25,806 nucleotides of DNA from contig CAJTVO010000037.1 of assembly GCA_910579485.1 (NCBI GenBank), positions 1 to 25,806 of the forward strand. Direction: 5' to 3'. Shown one piece after another: positions 6,480-14,783 of the stretch; within the stretch, counting starts at the first letter, position 1; each line of letters begins with the position of its first letter. Both the position numbers and the translations under genes were made by a program. A model generated the notes under the pieces. The model was not told where the DNA came from. It did not search any database and was given only the letters and a program-made list of their open reading frames with translations. Source of the DNA: an uncultured Oscillospiraceae bacterium (GTDB lineage Bacteria > Bacillota > Clostridia > Oscillospirales > Oscillospiraceae).

Positions 6480-7872
6480 GTCCAACGGACAGCGGTTCTA
6501 TGCGTCCGAAAATCTCCGCATGGCGCAGAACTGGCTCATGGAATTGTCCCAGCAGCTGGCGGTACAGCGGGTCCAGGTGGAAAACTACCGTACCAGCAAC
6601 TTAACCGCCGCCAGTGATGCCTACTCACAGCTTCAACAGACGCGGGAAAATCTGGTGGGTGTCCTCTCGGGTGTTCGCCTGCTGCTGATGGAGGTAGAAG
6701 AAACAAAGCTCGCCGCCACAGCGGGACAGCTTCAGGCGGGGCTCCAGGGGTTCAACCTTATGAGCAACACCTACCGGCCTGTCTACGACGTGCTGCGGGA
6801 CTTTGCCGGGAAGCTTCCGGTAGAGGGAACGGCCAACGCAGCTGTAATCGGCAGGCTGATGAACAATGTAAAGCTGGGCTATTACCCCACCGATCCGGAC
6901 AATATTTCCCATATTCTGCGGGGTATCCAATTCCCGATGGGCGTCACCACCAATTTGCTGGACCCATGCTGCGGCTGCGGCAAGGCCCTCCGGCAGCTCG
7001 CCCAGGGGAATAACTGCTATACATACGGCGTGGAGTTGGATGAGAGCCGGGCGGAGGAGGCGCAGACGCGCCTGCATCGGGTCGGCTTTGGCAGCTTTTT
7101 CTACAGCCGCATCAGTCACGAGGCATTCCATCTGCTGTTTCTGAACCCACCGTATCTGTCCGTACTCAACGAGAGCGGTGGGCGAACCCGGCATGAAAAG
7201 AAGTTCCTGATTGAAAGCCTATGTCACCTGATGTACGGCGGCCTGCTGCTCTACGTGATCCCCTACTACCGTCTGACGCAGGATATATGCCGCGTTCTCT
7301 GCGATAACTTTGATGATCTCACCGTCTGGCGATTTACCGATAGGGAGTTCAAAAAATTCAAGCAGATAGCGGTACTCGGTATACGGAAGCGCCGGAATAT
7401 GGAGCCGCCCGATGCATTGTGGCTGGAGCAATACACATCTGACCCCGCCGCCATCCCCAGTCTCACAGAATTGCCGGAGGACAGGTATGCTCTTCCGGCC
7501 CAGATGCTGGAGGTACCGGTATTCAAGGGTGAGAAGTTCAACCAAAAGGAGCTGGAGCAGCAGCTCCGCCGCTCCGGCAGCTTCTCCCAGATGATGGCCC
7601 GCAGCGAGCTGGATAACGGCGTGAAGCGTCCGCTGCTGCCGCTGTCCATCGGGCAGATCGGGCTCATCGGCGGTTCCGGTATGATCAACGGGCTGATCGA
7701 ATGCGATTCGCCCCATGTGATCAAAGGCCGGATCGTCAAAGTCGTTTCCACGGAGGTAGAGGATCAGTTTGGCACTGATGGAAAACACCATGGAACGGTG
7801 GAGCGGCAGGTTACATCCAACAAAATGATCTTCAACGTCCTGACGCCCCAGGGCTTCCGCGCGCTGACATGA
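6463..7872 (+). CDS. SAM-dependent DNA methyltransferase-like protein (DUF6094 type)
   Basis: Starts at 6463 with AAGGAGG upstream, inside the end of the previous gene. The 469-aa product has a helical N-terminal region (about 1-140) and then a Rossmann methyltransferase. Motif I is LLDPCCGCGKAL around D167, an acidic strand end GVELDE follows, and motif IV is N228-P-P-Y231 in LFLNPPY, typical of N6-adenine or exocyclic-amino methyltransferases. The C-terminal part (about 300-469) lacks a recognised target-recognition domain. No restriction endonuclease lies beside it, so it is an orphan enzyme that may mark element DNA, or a non-DNA amino-methyltransferase. The size and layout fit the DUF6094 family seen on Firmicutes mobile elements. 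Confidence 0.72.
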   Translation: MSGQLESNGQRFYASENLRMAQNWLMELSQQLAVQRVQVENYRTSNLTAASDAYSQLQQTRENLVGVLSGVRLLLMEVEETKLAATAGQLQAGLQGFNLMSNTYRPVYDVLRDFAGKLPVEGTANAAVIGRLMNNVKLGYYPTDPDNISHILRGIQFPMGVTTNLLDPCCGCGKALRQLAQGNNCYTYGVELDESRAEEAQTRLHRVGFGSFFYSRISHEAFHLLFLNPPYLSVLNESGGRTRHEKKFLIESLCHLMYGGLLLYVIPYYRLTQDICRVLCDNFDDLTVWRFTDREFKKFKQIAVLGIRKRRNMEPPDALWLEQYTSDPAAIPSLTELPEDRYALPAQMLEVPVFKGEKFNQKELEQQLRRSGSFSQMMARSELDNGVKRPLLPLSIGQIGLIGGSGMINGLIECDSPHVIKGRIVKVVSTEVEDQFGTDGKHHGTVERQVTSNKMIFNVLTPQGFRALT

Positions 7873-7883
7873 AGGAGGAGAAT

Positions 7884-8168
7884 ATGGCTGCTACAGCAAC
7901 AACCATCCGCGTCCCTCTGGGCCGCACCCTGGCAACGCCTGGGGCGCTGGAATTGACGACGGCAGCGGAACGAAACATAGCCTTCACCCGCCATTCTCGC
8001 GGTGATTGGGGGGATGTATGCAGGGAGGACTGGCAAACAAATGACCAGGCCCTGCGGGATGGCGAGCGGCTGCTCTCCATCTATCATACGTTGAACGGAA
8101 CAAAATTCTATATTATTACCGAGGCAGACAGGTCGGCTACCACCATCCTGCTGCCGTCAGAATACTAA
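7884..8168 (+). CDS. Small conserved mobile-element protein of unknown function
   Basis: The ATG at 7884 is used because AAGGAGGAG lies just before it; an earlier in-frame ATG (7869) overlaps the methyltransferase stop. The 94-aa product contains the pattern RHSRGDWGDVCREDWQTND, then a beta-rich end (KFYIITEADRSATTILLPSEY). I recall similar small plasmid and ICE proteins, sometimes misnamed as restriction subunits, but their function is unknown. It contains no methyltransferase or nuclease motif. The compact beta-rich end makes it one of several small proteins to compare with ubiquitin-like folds, but it ends in SEY, not in a di-glycine. Confidence 0.65.
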   Translation: MAATATTIRVPLGRTLATPGALELTTAAERNIAFTRHSRGDWGDVCREDWQTNDQALRDGERLLSIYHTLNGTKFYIITEADRSATTILLPSEY

Positions 8169-8178
8169 GGAGGATCCT

Positions 8179-8721
8179 ATGAAGGGAACGAATCTGGCAG
8201 TCGTGTGTTCCACATCTGGGCTGCCGCAAAATACGGAGCCGGCCCGTCAGGCTGTATGGGCCAGGATAACGCAATTTCTCCAGCCGAACCTGGGGAAGCT
8301 TTATTCCAGCTTTTATCCGGCATCCAGCGCCTGGGGGATCGATCTCAACGCCCGCTTTGGCGTCCTGCTGGGCCGGGAGGCCCCGGAACAGTTCATCCGT
8401 ATCCTCGTTGCTGCCACAGAGGCGCAGAATGCCTCCTTTGATTTCCATACCGAAGGATTGCTGAGCCGCGTGGATCTGGGTCAGACCCAACAGATGGGCG
8501 ATACCATTATCTGCCCGGTTACTCTGGATGGAAGGGACAAGGAACTGGAGGCCCACAGCGTCTGGCATATCGCTATGGCTGCGGGCGAGTTTCTGCCGGA
8601 CTGCGGTATCTACTACATGGATCGGAGTACGGCAGTCGCTGATCTGGAACTGAGACGGGAGATCTCCCGCAACATCGAAAACCACGCTGTTTGTGTGGTC
8701 AGATTGGAGGCGATGGCATGA
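8179..8721 (+). CDS. Protein of unknown function (180 aa)
   Basis: Starts at 8179 with TAAGGAGGAT upstream. The sequence looks like a mixed alpha/beta globular protein without membrane segments. Short recognisable stretches such as WGIDLNARFGVLLG and TIICPVTLDGRDKELE match no family known to me. It ends in EAMA, and its stop overlaps the next start (ATGA at 8718-8721). It lies between the small mobile-element gene and the two genes that precede the E2-like gene. Confidence 0.6.
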   Translation: MKGTNLAVVCSTSGLPQNTEPARQAVWARITQFLQPNLGKLYSSFYPASSAWGIDLNARFGVLLGREAPEQFIRILVAATEAQNASFDFHTEGLLSRVDLGQTQQMGDTIICPVTLDGRDKELEAHSVWHIAMAAGEFLPDCGIYYMDRSTAVADLELRREISRNIENHAVCVVRLEAMA

Positions 8722-9011
8722 GATTGGATCTGAGACTGCTGTCCATACGCTTTTCGCAGAAAAAGGAGGAGCCGCCTGTTCCGCAGGATGGCATCAACGC
8801 TTATCTTCTGGAGAAGGTCCTGATGCCGGCGCTGGACAGCAAGGACATCTACCTGAAAGACATTGATTTCACCGCGTTTGACGTGGACGACATAGATAAG
8901 CTGGAAGACTACTACGATCAGCTCTATAGTACAGGGCGGGGGCTGGATCAGTTTATCCAGACAGTAGCCCAGACATTACCTTCCGCCAGCAGCGTCCGTT
9001 CCTTTTGCTGA
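8718..9011 (+). CDS. Small acidic protein of unknown function
   Basis: The start at 8718 overlaps the previous stop (ATGA) and has TTGGAGGCG upstream; an in-frame ATG at 8691 lies further inside the previous gene. The 97-aa product begins with a basic beta-like segment (MRLDLRLLSIRFSQK), continues acidic (DFTAFDVDDIDKLEDYYD) and ends in SVRSFC. A single terminal cysteine is unusual. No family is recognised. Its size, acidic character and position two genes upstream of the E2-like gene make it a candidate partner of that system, without direct evidence. Confidence 0.55.
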   Translation: MRLDLRLLSIRFSQKKEEPPVPQDGINAYLLEKVLMPALDSKDIYLKDIDFTAFDVDDIDKLEDYYDQLYSTGRGLDQFIQTVAQTLPSASSVRSFC

Positions 9012-9020
9012 GGCAGCAGT

Positions 9021-9575
9021 ATGATCGAATTATATTCTGATATTTTTGCCATGCTGCGGCTGGCCAAAAGACTGCATGACAAATCCCTCGTGGACAAACT
9101 CCCGGGCGGCTTTCGATCACTGACGCTGGATGTGGACTACTATATCGAGCTGGTCTACAATGCGATAGATATTGTATTCGAGAACACCTGCGAGGATTAC
9201 AATGAGGAGAACGGCGAAGGGGTCTACGTCTTCTGCGACCCGGTCATTGACAGCTTCTGCCAACTTTGCTTGCAATATGAGCAGCGCAGCCACCTGACCG
9301 AGGAGGAAAATCCATACCGGAAGGAGATGGAGGCGGTCATTTGCTCGGGCTTTGGCCTGTGCGGCTATAATTATTACTGTGATTGGAGGCTGTCCGCAAA
9401 TGACCGGGGCCGCCGGAGGCTGCTGTTCTTTTATGGGGAGGAGTTTTGCGGTCTGGATGAACTCCCGGAGGGGCTTATAGAGATCCGGGATGGTTTCCAG
9501 AGATTGAACCTTGAGCTGGAGAAGGCCCTGAGCGGTCTGACAAAGCAAAGTGCAACGGAAAAGGAGGCTGCGTAA
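9021..9575 (+). CDS. Protein of unknown function (184 aa)
   Basis: Starts at 9021, nine bases after the previous stop, with a weak GAGG-type ribosome binding site. The product is acidic and rich in Cys, Tyr and Phe (CEDYNEENGEGVYVFCDPVIDSFC), looks mostly helical and has no recognised motif. It ends in KEAA. The stop and the E2-like start overlap as TAATG, so the two proteins are made in a coupled way and may work together. Confidence 0.6.
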   Translation: MIELYSDIFAMLRLAKRLHDKSLVDKLPGGFRSLTLDVDYYIELVYNAIDIVFENTCEDYNEENGEGVYVFCDPVIDSFCQLCLQYEQRSHLTEEENPYRKEMEAVICSGFGLCGYNYYCDWRLSANDRGRRRLLFFYGEEFCGLDELPEGLIEIRDGFQRLNLELEKALSGLTKQSATEKEAA

Positions 9576-10249
9576 TGTCGGAACCCTACAATATGAGCAT
9601 CCACATCAATACAGCCACCGCGCAAGTGCTGGTGGAACAGAGGAAAAAGAACGGCGTGATCTCCCGGAAAAACATCTCGCCCCAGTCTCTGTCGGAGTGT
9701 TTTCTGACCAGCCGGGTGGACGATGAGCGCCACAGCACCGGGCTGCTGCCGGAGGACTGCATCATGGCGGTAATGGAGAAGAAATTCACCTACTATTTTA
9801 TCCGTTACCCAGATCTGAGCGCAGATTTCCAGTATTTTGATACGGAATACCGGCGCTTCCCCATTCCGCGCCTGGTGTTCGGCTTCAAGTATCTGCCGAA
9901 GGACCACAAGGTTGCCGGATGCAGCGTCTGTGTGGTGAAGGATGAGCGGCTGAAAGAGAATACCATTCTCTACCGCTATCCCTTCTCCAACGTGAGCCGC
10001 GATGGCCGTATCTGCCTGGGCAACAACGCCCTGCCGGTCTACAGGGACCCATCCAAGCTGCACACGCTGGCAAGCTATATTCTGCGGATGCCGAATAACA
10101 ACGACCACTATTCCAAAGACAACAACCGTTTGAACGCCGAGTACCGGGATCTGCTGGAGCAGATGAAGCGCAAAACGCCCTCCCACTATTACACGGATGT
10201 GCTGGTAGAGAGCGGACAGACGCTGAAGGACTTTTTGAACAGGAGGTAG
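9575..10249 (+). CDS. PRTRC-B / E2-like protein (prokaryotic E2 family D-like)
   Basis: Starts at 9575 (TAATG overlap) with AAGGAGG upstream. The 224-aa product has the PRTRC-B pattern. A region with IPRLVFGFKYL precedes a strand-rich stretch, then YPFSNVSRDGRICLGNN with cysteine C147, then a helix ending MPNNNDHYS. In the E2-fold families linked to ThiF and JAB genes, a conserved cysteine in a loop after such strands is the proposed thioester site. The Asn in FSN and the acidic residues nearby also fit the fold. I assign it from these patterns and from E1 and JAB genes in the same operon. Activity is not proven, and it lies seven kilobases from its likely E1. Confidence 0.68.
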   Translation: MSEPYNMSIHINTATAQVLVEQRKKNGVISRKNISPQSLSECFLTSRVDDERHSTGLLPEDCIMAVMEKKFTYYFIRYPDLSADFQYFDTEYRRFPIPRLVFGFKYLPKDHKVAGCSVCVVKDERLKENTILYRYPFSNVSRDGRICLGNNALPVYRDPSKLHTLASYILRMPNNNDHYSKDNNRLNAEYRDLLEQMKRKTPSHYYTDVLVESGQTLKDFLNRR

Positions 10250-10251
10250 CC

Positions 10252-11130
10252 ATGGCACAGAAGGACGCGAAAACGATTCGGGCGGAGCTGGCAAAACCCT
10301 TTGCCCCGGAGGATCTGGAGTGGCGCATTCAGTACGCAGATGAAAAGAAGAACCGGGGCATAGTTGTCCCTTATGTGACCAACCGGGCGATCCAGTCCCG
10401 GCTGGACGATGTGGTGGGCCCGGAAAATTGGTACAATGATTTCAAGCCCTGGCATGGCGCGAACAAAAAGGAAGCGCAGATCTGCGGCATCTCCATCTAT
10501 TTTGAGGAGCGCGGACAATTCATCACCAAGTGGGACGGCGCGGAGGATTCCGATATTGAGCCGGTGAAAGGCGGGCTCAGCGACAGCATGAAGCGCGCCG
10601 CCGTCCAGTGGGGCATTGGCCGGGTCCTTTACAGCATGACGGAACCTGTGTGGGTGAATATTGAACCGCGTGGCCGCAGCTGGGTCATAAAAAAGGGCGA
10701 GCGGCCCACTATGGACAAGGCGTATCTCGCTTTGCTGGACAAACTGAAGCTTCAGCCCGCTGCGCCCATCGGCACACAATCCGAACTGACACCGCGTCAG
10801 AACGAGGACAACACCGGTGGGAAAGGTTCTCCAGCCCCTGCTGCCGGACAGGAAAAACCGAACCCGCAGCTGCGGCAGAAACCGGCCCCGGCCTATGACT
10901 GCATTGTACGGGCCGCTATGCTGCAGCCCGGTATGACCGGCAGCAACACGGTGGTTTCGCTGGAGTATCCGGACAAGAAGACCGTCAACGCTTTTGCTCG
11001 CGGCGAACATCCAGAGTTGGTTTCCGGCGCGCGGCTCACCGGCGTCAAGCTGACCCATCGACAGCAGGATACGGTGGTGTTCTATATACTGGAAGCGTAT
11101 CAGGTGGTTGGCGTTCAGCAGGCTGCGTAA
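10252..11130 (+). CDS. Rad52/Rad22-like single-strand DNA annealing protein
   Basis: Starts two bases after the E2-like gene, with ACAGGAGGTAG upstream. The N-terminal 180 residues match the Rad52 fold: an early helix with LAKPFAPEDLEWR, then VPYVTNRAIQSRLDDVVG, the beta strands of the ring, and the signature GGLSDSMKRAAVQWGIGR beginning at residue 107. The region from about 180 to 215 is a proline-rich linker. The C-terminal part (about 220-292) is a beta-rich domain of unknown type. Such proteins anneal complementary strands, often in phages and mobile elements, and help replication restart and recombination. The protein ends in QQAA. Confidence 0.85.
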   Translation: MAQKDAKTIRAELAKPFAPEDLEWRIQYADEKKNRGIVVPYVTNRAIQSRLDDVVGPENWYNDFKPWHGANKKEAQICGISIYFEERGQFITKWDGAEDSDIEPVKGGLSDSMKRAAVQWGIGRVLYSMTEPVWVNIEPRGRSWVIKKGERPTMDKAYLALLDKLKLQPAAPIGTQSELTPRQNEDNTGGKGSPAPAAGQEKPNPQLRQKPAPAYDCIVRAAMLQPGMTGSNTVVSLEYPDKKTVNAFARGEHPELVSGARLTGVKLTHRQQDTVVFYILEAYQVVGVQQAA

Positions 11131-11145
11131 GAAAGGAGCGAGATC

Positions 11146-12981
11146 GTGAACAAGATCGAGAAATTTCAGATCACCGGCATGACCATTTCCGGCTTCAAGT
11201 CCTATGAGAAACCCACAGAGTTGGTTTTCGGAAATCCCACCGCCATCACAGGCGGCAATGGCCGGGGCAAGACCAGCATCGCGGACGCCATCGCCTTTGC
11301 CGTCACCGGCCTCCCTTTCTTCGGGGAGCGGGGGCTGGACAGGCTGCACAACGAGGCTGATCCGAACGTATATGTCCAGGTGCGCTTTGTGGACGAGGAC
11401 AATACGCCCCACGAGCTGACCCGCACCCGGCAGAAGAACCGTATGACTATTCACTACGATGGGTATGAGGTTCGCCAGATGGATTTAACGGATCTGTTCG
11501 GTGAGAAGGATGTGTTCCTCTCCATCTTCAATCCGCTCTACTTCATTGAGGAGCTGGGTGATACAGGGAAGTCCCTGCTGGAGATGTATCTGCCACGGGT
11601 GTCCCAGGCGGAGGTACTGGCCCAGCTATCGGAGCCTGTGCGCCGCCATCTGGAGAAGGAGGAGATCCTCTCCCCGGAAGCTTATCTGAAGGCCCGCCGT
11701 GAGCAGATCCGCTCCCTGGAAGAGCAGATCACCTACACAACCGGCCAGCGGGATCAGGCGGCGGCCCAGAAGAAGTGCAATGCGGAGAGAAATGATTCTC
11801 TATCACGGCAGTATAAGGCATTGAAGCAGGAACTTGCCGGCTTGAAGAAAAAACAGTTTTCCGGCGTGGACGTTGACGCCTTGAATGAGAAGCTGTTGGA
11901 TCACAGCGCCCGTTACAGCGAGGCCCGGCGGGACGGACAGACGGACGATACAGAGCTGCGGGAGCAGCTGACCGCCCTGCGGGAGAAAATCGCCGCGCGG
12001 AAAGCGGAGCAGTATCAGTCAAAGTACGCCCAGCCGTTGGCAGACGCCAAGGCCAGGGTGCAGGCCCTGGCGGCACAGTACAACCAGGATGCGGCGGCCT
12101 ATCAGGCGCTGGTCCCCGGCGCGCCCTGCCCCATATGCCGCCGGAGCGTCACGGAGGAGGAGCTTCCCAGGATCCAGGAGGAACTTCGCAACTCTGCCAA
12201 TGCGGTCCGTATCCAGGGTCAGGAGCAGCAGGCGCAGATCGCCGAACTCCAGCAGCTCGACCAAAAGGCCAGGGAGACCTTTGAGCGATTCCAGGCCGAT
12301 GATCTGGAGAAGTGGGAGGTCGAGGCGCGTCAGCTGGAGAGCAAAATTCAGCAGCTTGCCGATGACGCCGCCGCCCAGGTAGAGAGCCTGCGTATGGAGA
12401 TCCAGCAGCTTACGGCGGATCTGGAGTACGGGAAACTTACACAGGAGGAGTATGACCGGCTCCAGGCGTGCCAGGAAGAATGCCGCCAGTGTGAAGCTGA
12501 TATGACCGCGCTCCAGTCGGTTGACGATCCGGACGCCGCCGGTTTTGACCGGCAGATCGCCGGCCTGAAAGCGGAGATCGCCGAGCAGAAGAAGCTTATC
12601 TCCGATGTGACGGTCTACGCCAGCAAGCGGGCGGAGATGACCTTCTCCGCCCTGCGGATGAACCGGGTGGAGATCTCGCTCTTTGATGTGGTGAAATCCA
12701 CCGGGGAGTGGAAGGACACCTTCAAGTTCACCTACAATGGCCGCCGGTACGACCGCCTCTCCCTGTCGGAGAAGGTTCGGGCCGGGATGGAGGTGTCCGA
12801 GCTGGCGAAACGGCTCACGGGCCGCAATTATCCGGTATTTGTGGATAACATGGAATCCATTGACGATCTGGAGAATGTGTGGCCCACGGGACAGCTATTT
12901 CTGGCGAAATGCGTCAGCAAGGCGGCCCTGTCCGTTGTGCCTGTGCGGCCCATTCCCGCCGCCGTGTCCAAAGCGGCGTAA
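11146..12981 (+). CDS. Rad50/SbcC-like SMC-type ATPase with zinc hook
   Basis: Starts with GTG at 11146 after GAAAGGAGCG. The 611-aa product has the Walker A loop GGNGRGKTS at residues 36-44, followed by a Q-loop-like region. Long coiled-coil arms run from about 180 to 470 with CPIC at 328-331 in the middle, as in the Rad50 zinc hook. The Walker B strand is PVFVDNMES around D567, with Asn in place of the usual second acidic residue, a form I recall from some phage and element ATPases. The signature region LSLSEKVRAGMEV differs from the usual LSGGE. No Mre11/SbcD nuclease gene is in the window. It ends in SKAA. The likely role is DNA-end or DNA-structure processing with the Rad52-like protein. 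Confidence 0.85.
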   Translation: MNKIEKFQITGMTISGFKSYEKPTELVFGNPTAITGGNGRGKTSIADAIAFAVTGLPFFGERGLDRLHNEADPNVYVQVRFVDEDNTPHELTRTRQKNRMTIHYDGYEVRQMDLTDLFGEKDVFLSIFNPLYFIEELGDTGKSLLEMYLPRVSQAEVLAQLSEPVRRHLEKEEILSPEAYLKARREQIRSLEEQITYTTGQRDQAAAQKKCNAERNDSLSRQYKALKQELAGLKKKQFSGVDVDALNEKLLDHSARYSEARRDGQTDDTELREQLTALREKIAARKAEQYQSKYAQPLADAKARVQALAAQYNQDAAAYQALVPGAPCPICRRSVTEEELPRIQEELRNSANAVRIQGQEQQAQIAELQQLDQKARETFERFQADDLEKWEVEARQLESKIQQLADDAAAQVESLRMEIQQLTADLEYGKLTQEEYDRLQACQEECRQCEADMTALQSVDDPDAAGFDRQIAGLKAEIAEQKKLISDVTVYASKRAEMTFSALRMNRVEISLFDVVKSTGEWKDTFKFTYNGRRYDRLSLSEKVRAGMEVSELAKRLTGRNYPVFVDNMESIDDLENVWPTGQLFLAKCVSKAALSVVPVRPIPAAVSKAA

Positions 12982-12998
12982 AGGAGGGGTGAGCCCGC

Positions 12999-14051
12999 TT
13001 GGTCTATGATAAGATCCCCATCGTGGACACGGCCAGGCGGTGCGGGCTGGTCATCGACTCCCGGACGCTGCGGCGTTCGGAGGTCGAGGCCAGCTGCCCC
13101 TTCTGCGGCGACCACGGGGCGAGGAAATATCATCTGAGCCTGAACACCAGCACGGACCAATATAGGTGTAACCTCTGCGGCGCAAAGGGCAACAGCGTCT
13201 CGCTGTATGCCCGGATCAACAACGTCAGCAACAAGGAGGCGTACCAGGAGTTGAAGCAAGGCGGGAACGTCTACCGTTTCCCCCAGCAACCAACTCCCCA
13301 AAACACAGAGCGGCAGCCGCTTCCTCTGGAGGCGCGCCACGCTGCATATACGGCGATGCTGGAACATCTGACGCTCCTGGACAGGCATGGTGAGAACCTG
13401 CTGGGCCGGGGGCTGTCGGAGGAGCGTATCCGGCAGAATCAGTACCGCAGTATGCCGGAGACGGAGCGGGGGAGGCGGCTTCTCGCTGGACTCCTCCGCT
13501 CCCAGGGCCATGAGCTGCTGGGCCTGCCGGGATTCCGGACGTATTACGGCGACTGGACCCTGCATGGCCCCAACGGATTCCTGATCCCCGTCCGAAACAG
13601 GGATGGTTTGATCCAGGGGCTGAAGATCCGCCTGGATGATGACCGGAAGCGCAAATACCGCTGGCTCTCCAGCCGGAAGATGCCCAATGGGACCCGGAGC
13701 TATTCCTGGGTCCACGTCACCGGCGACACCACAAGGAAACGGGCCTACCTGACGGAAGGTCCGCTGAAGGGGGATGTGGCCAGTTTCCTGGCGAAGAACG
13801 CGCTGTTTGTCTGCCTTGGCGGCGTCAGCGCCCTGAGAGGTCTGAAGGATACCATCCTCGATCTGGGTGTTACGGAAGTGGTGGAGGCCATGGACACGGA
13901 CCAGATGACCAACAAGGATGTACTCAAGGCGATCCTGAAGATGCGGCAGGAACTGAAAACAGTCCAGGGGCTGAAGTACACGAAATATACATGGAACCCG
14001 GCCTATAAGGGGGTGGATGATTACCTGCTCAGCTGTGCGGCCGGGATGTAG
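12999..14051 (+). CDS. Zinc-finger/Toprim primase-like protein (DUF3854-like)
   Basis: A TTG start at 12999 is chosen because AAGGAGGGG lies eight bases upstream and no in-frame ATG is near. The 350-aa product has a CHC2-type zinc finger (C33-P-F-C36 ... C57-N-L-C60, with a His between). A Toprim-like domain follows: E253 in TEGPLKGD, then D299-T-D301, then a KGVDDYLL end. This is the layout of DnaG-type primases and of DUF3854 proteins on mobile elements. The central RNA-polymerase domain of true DnaG is reduced or absent. It may prime element replication, or act as a Toprim nuclease or partner of the Rad52/Rad50-like pair. Confidence 0.75.
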   Translation: MVYDKIPIVDTARRCGLVIDSRTLRRSEVEASCPFCGDHGARKYHLSLNTSTDQYRCNLCGAKGNSVSLYARINNVSNKEAYQELKQGGNVYRFPQQPTPQNTERQPLPLEARHAAYTAMLEHLTLLDRHGENLLGRGLSEERIRQNQYRSMPETERGRRLLAGLLRSQGHELLGLPGFRTYYGDWTLHGPNGFLIPVRNRDGLIQGLKIRLDDDRKRKYRWLSSRKMPNGTRSYSWVHVTGDTTRKRAYLTEGPLKGDVASFLAKNALFVCLGGVSALRGLKDTILDLGVTEVVEAMDTDQMTNKDVLKAILKMRQELKTVQGLKYTKYTWNPAYKGVDDYLLSCAAGM

Positions 14052-14071
14052 AAGGAAAGGGCGTGTATTGA

Positions 14072-14752
14072 ATGATGGAACAGGAACCTTTGAATGGCCG
14101 GATACTTTTCAAGGCAACCGCCGCAAAGAGATATATTGACTTTCAACTGGTCAGCTGCGCGCGGAAGGACTATAGGCACGTCTATATTCCGCGAACATAT
14201 ATTGTCCAGATGCGGCGCGATGATATGGTCATTGTTGACATGATTCGTACTTTGGTTTTTCTTATCAAAACAGAAGAGATCAACGCGCTGAACATTAGCA
14301 TCCACTGGCCTGACAAAGACGGGCAGCCGATAACCGATAGCTATGAATCGGTATATATTCCCTATGACGAATTTATGGATTTTTACTGGGCCAGCCGCGA
14401 AGGCGGCCCCACTGTCTGGAGATCGCTCGATATGGATTACATCAGACAGCCGAAGTTTGTGTTTGAGGATAAGGCCAAGCTTCATCAATGCTTGAAAAAT
14501 AAAATCGTCCGGAAGAAGTTGATTCGGTATCTGCGGGATCATTTTTCTGGTGGAATCGATGATTCTAATCGGGAGCTCCACTTTTGCAGGCACCCCAAAC
14601 CGTATAGCTTTACGATTAAAGCGGTCAACCCTTTTCCTACAGTTGTCCGGGAGATGGTGCTGAGGGACGACCGCGGCCTATCTACCGCGCGATACTGGGT
14701 AAGTCAGGTTACGCCTGAAATATTTATCCCCGGAACGTCGGCAGAGACTTGA
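14072..14752 (+). CDS. Protein of unknown function, AT-richer than its neighbours
   Basis: Starts at 14072 (a second ATG follows directly) with GAAGGAAAGGG upstream. The 226-aa product has no recognised motif. It is rich in Tyr, Ile and Arg, with segments such as RHVYIPRTYIVQM and SVYIPYDEFMDFYW that suggest beta strands. Base and codon use is visibly more AT-rich than in the genes on either side (more ATA, TTT and AAA codons), so it may have joined the operon later. The 31-base gap to the next gene carries a normal ribosome binding site. Confidence 0.6.
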   Translation: MMEQEPLNGRILFKATAAKRYIDFQLVSCARKDYRHVYIPRTYIVQMRRDDMVIVDMIRTLVFLIKTEEINALNISIHWPDKDGQPITDSYESVYIPYDEFMDFYWASREGGPTVWRSLDMDYIRQPKFVFEDKAKLHQCLKNKIVRKKLIRYLRDHFSGGIDDSNRELHFCRHPKPYSFTIKAVNPFPTVVREMVLRDDRGLSTARYWVSQVTPEIFIPGTSAET

Positions 14753-14783
14753 CGGCAGTAAAGATCGAAAGGAGTATTTAATA

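Noticed and set aside
10189..11454. Minus-strand open frame (421 codons) opposite Rad52- and Rad50-like genes
   Set aside because: It crosses the boundary of two well-supported genes, and its translation shows no domain.
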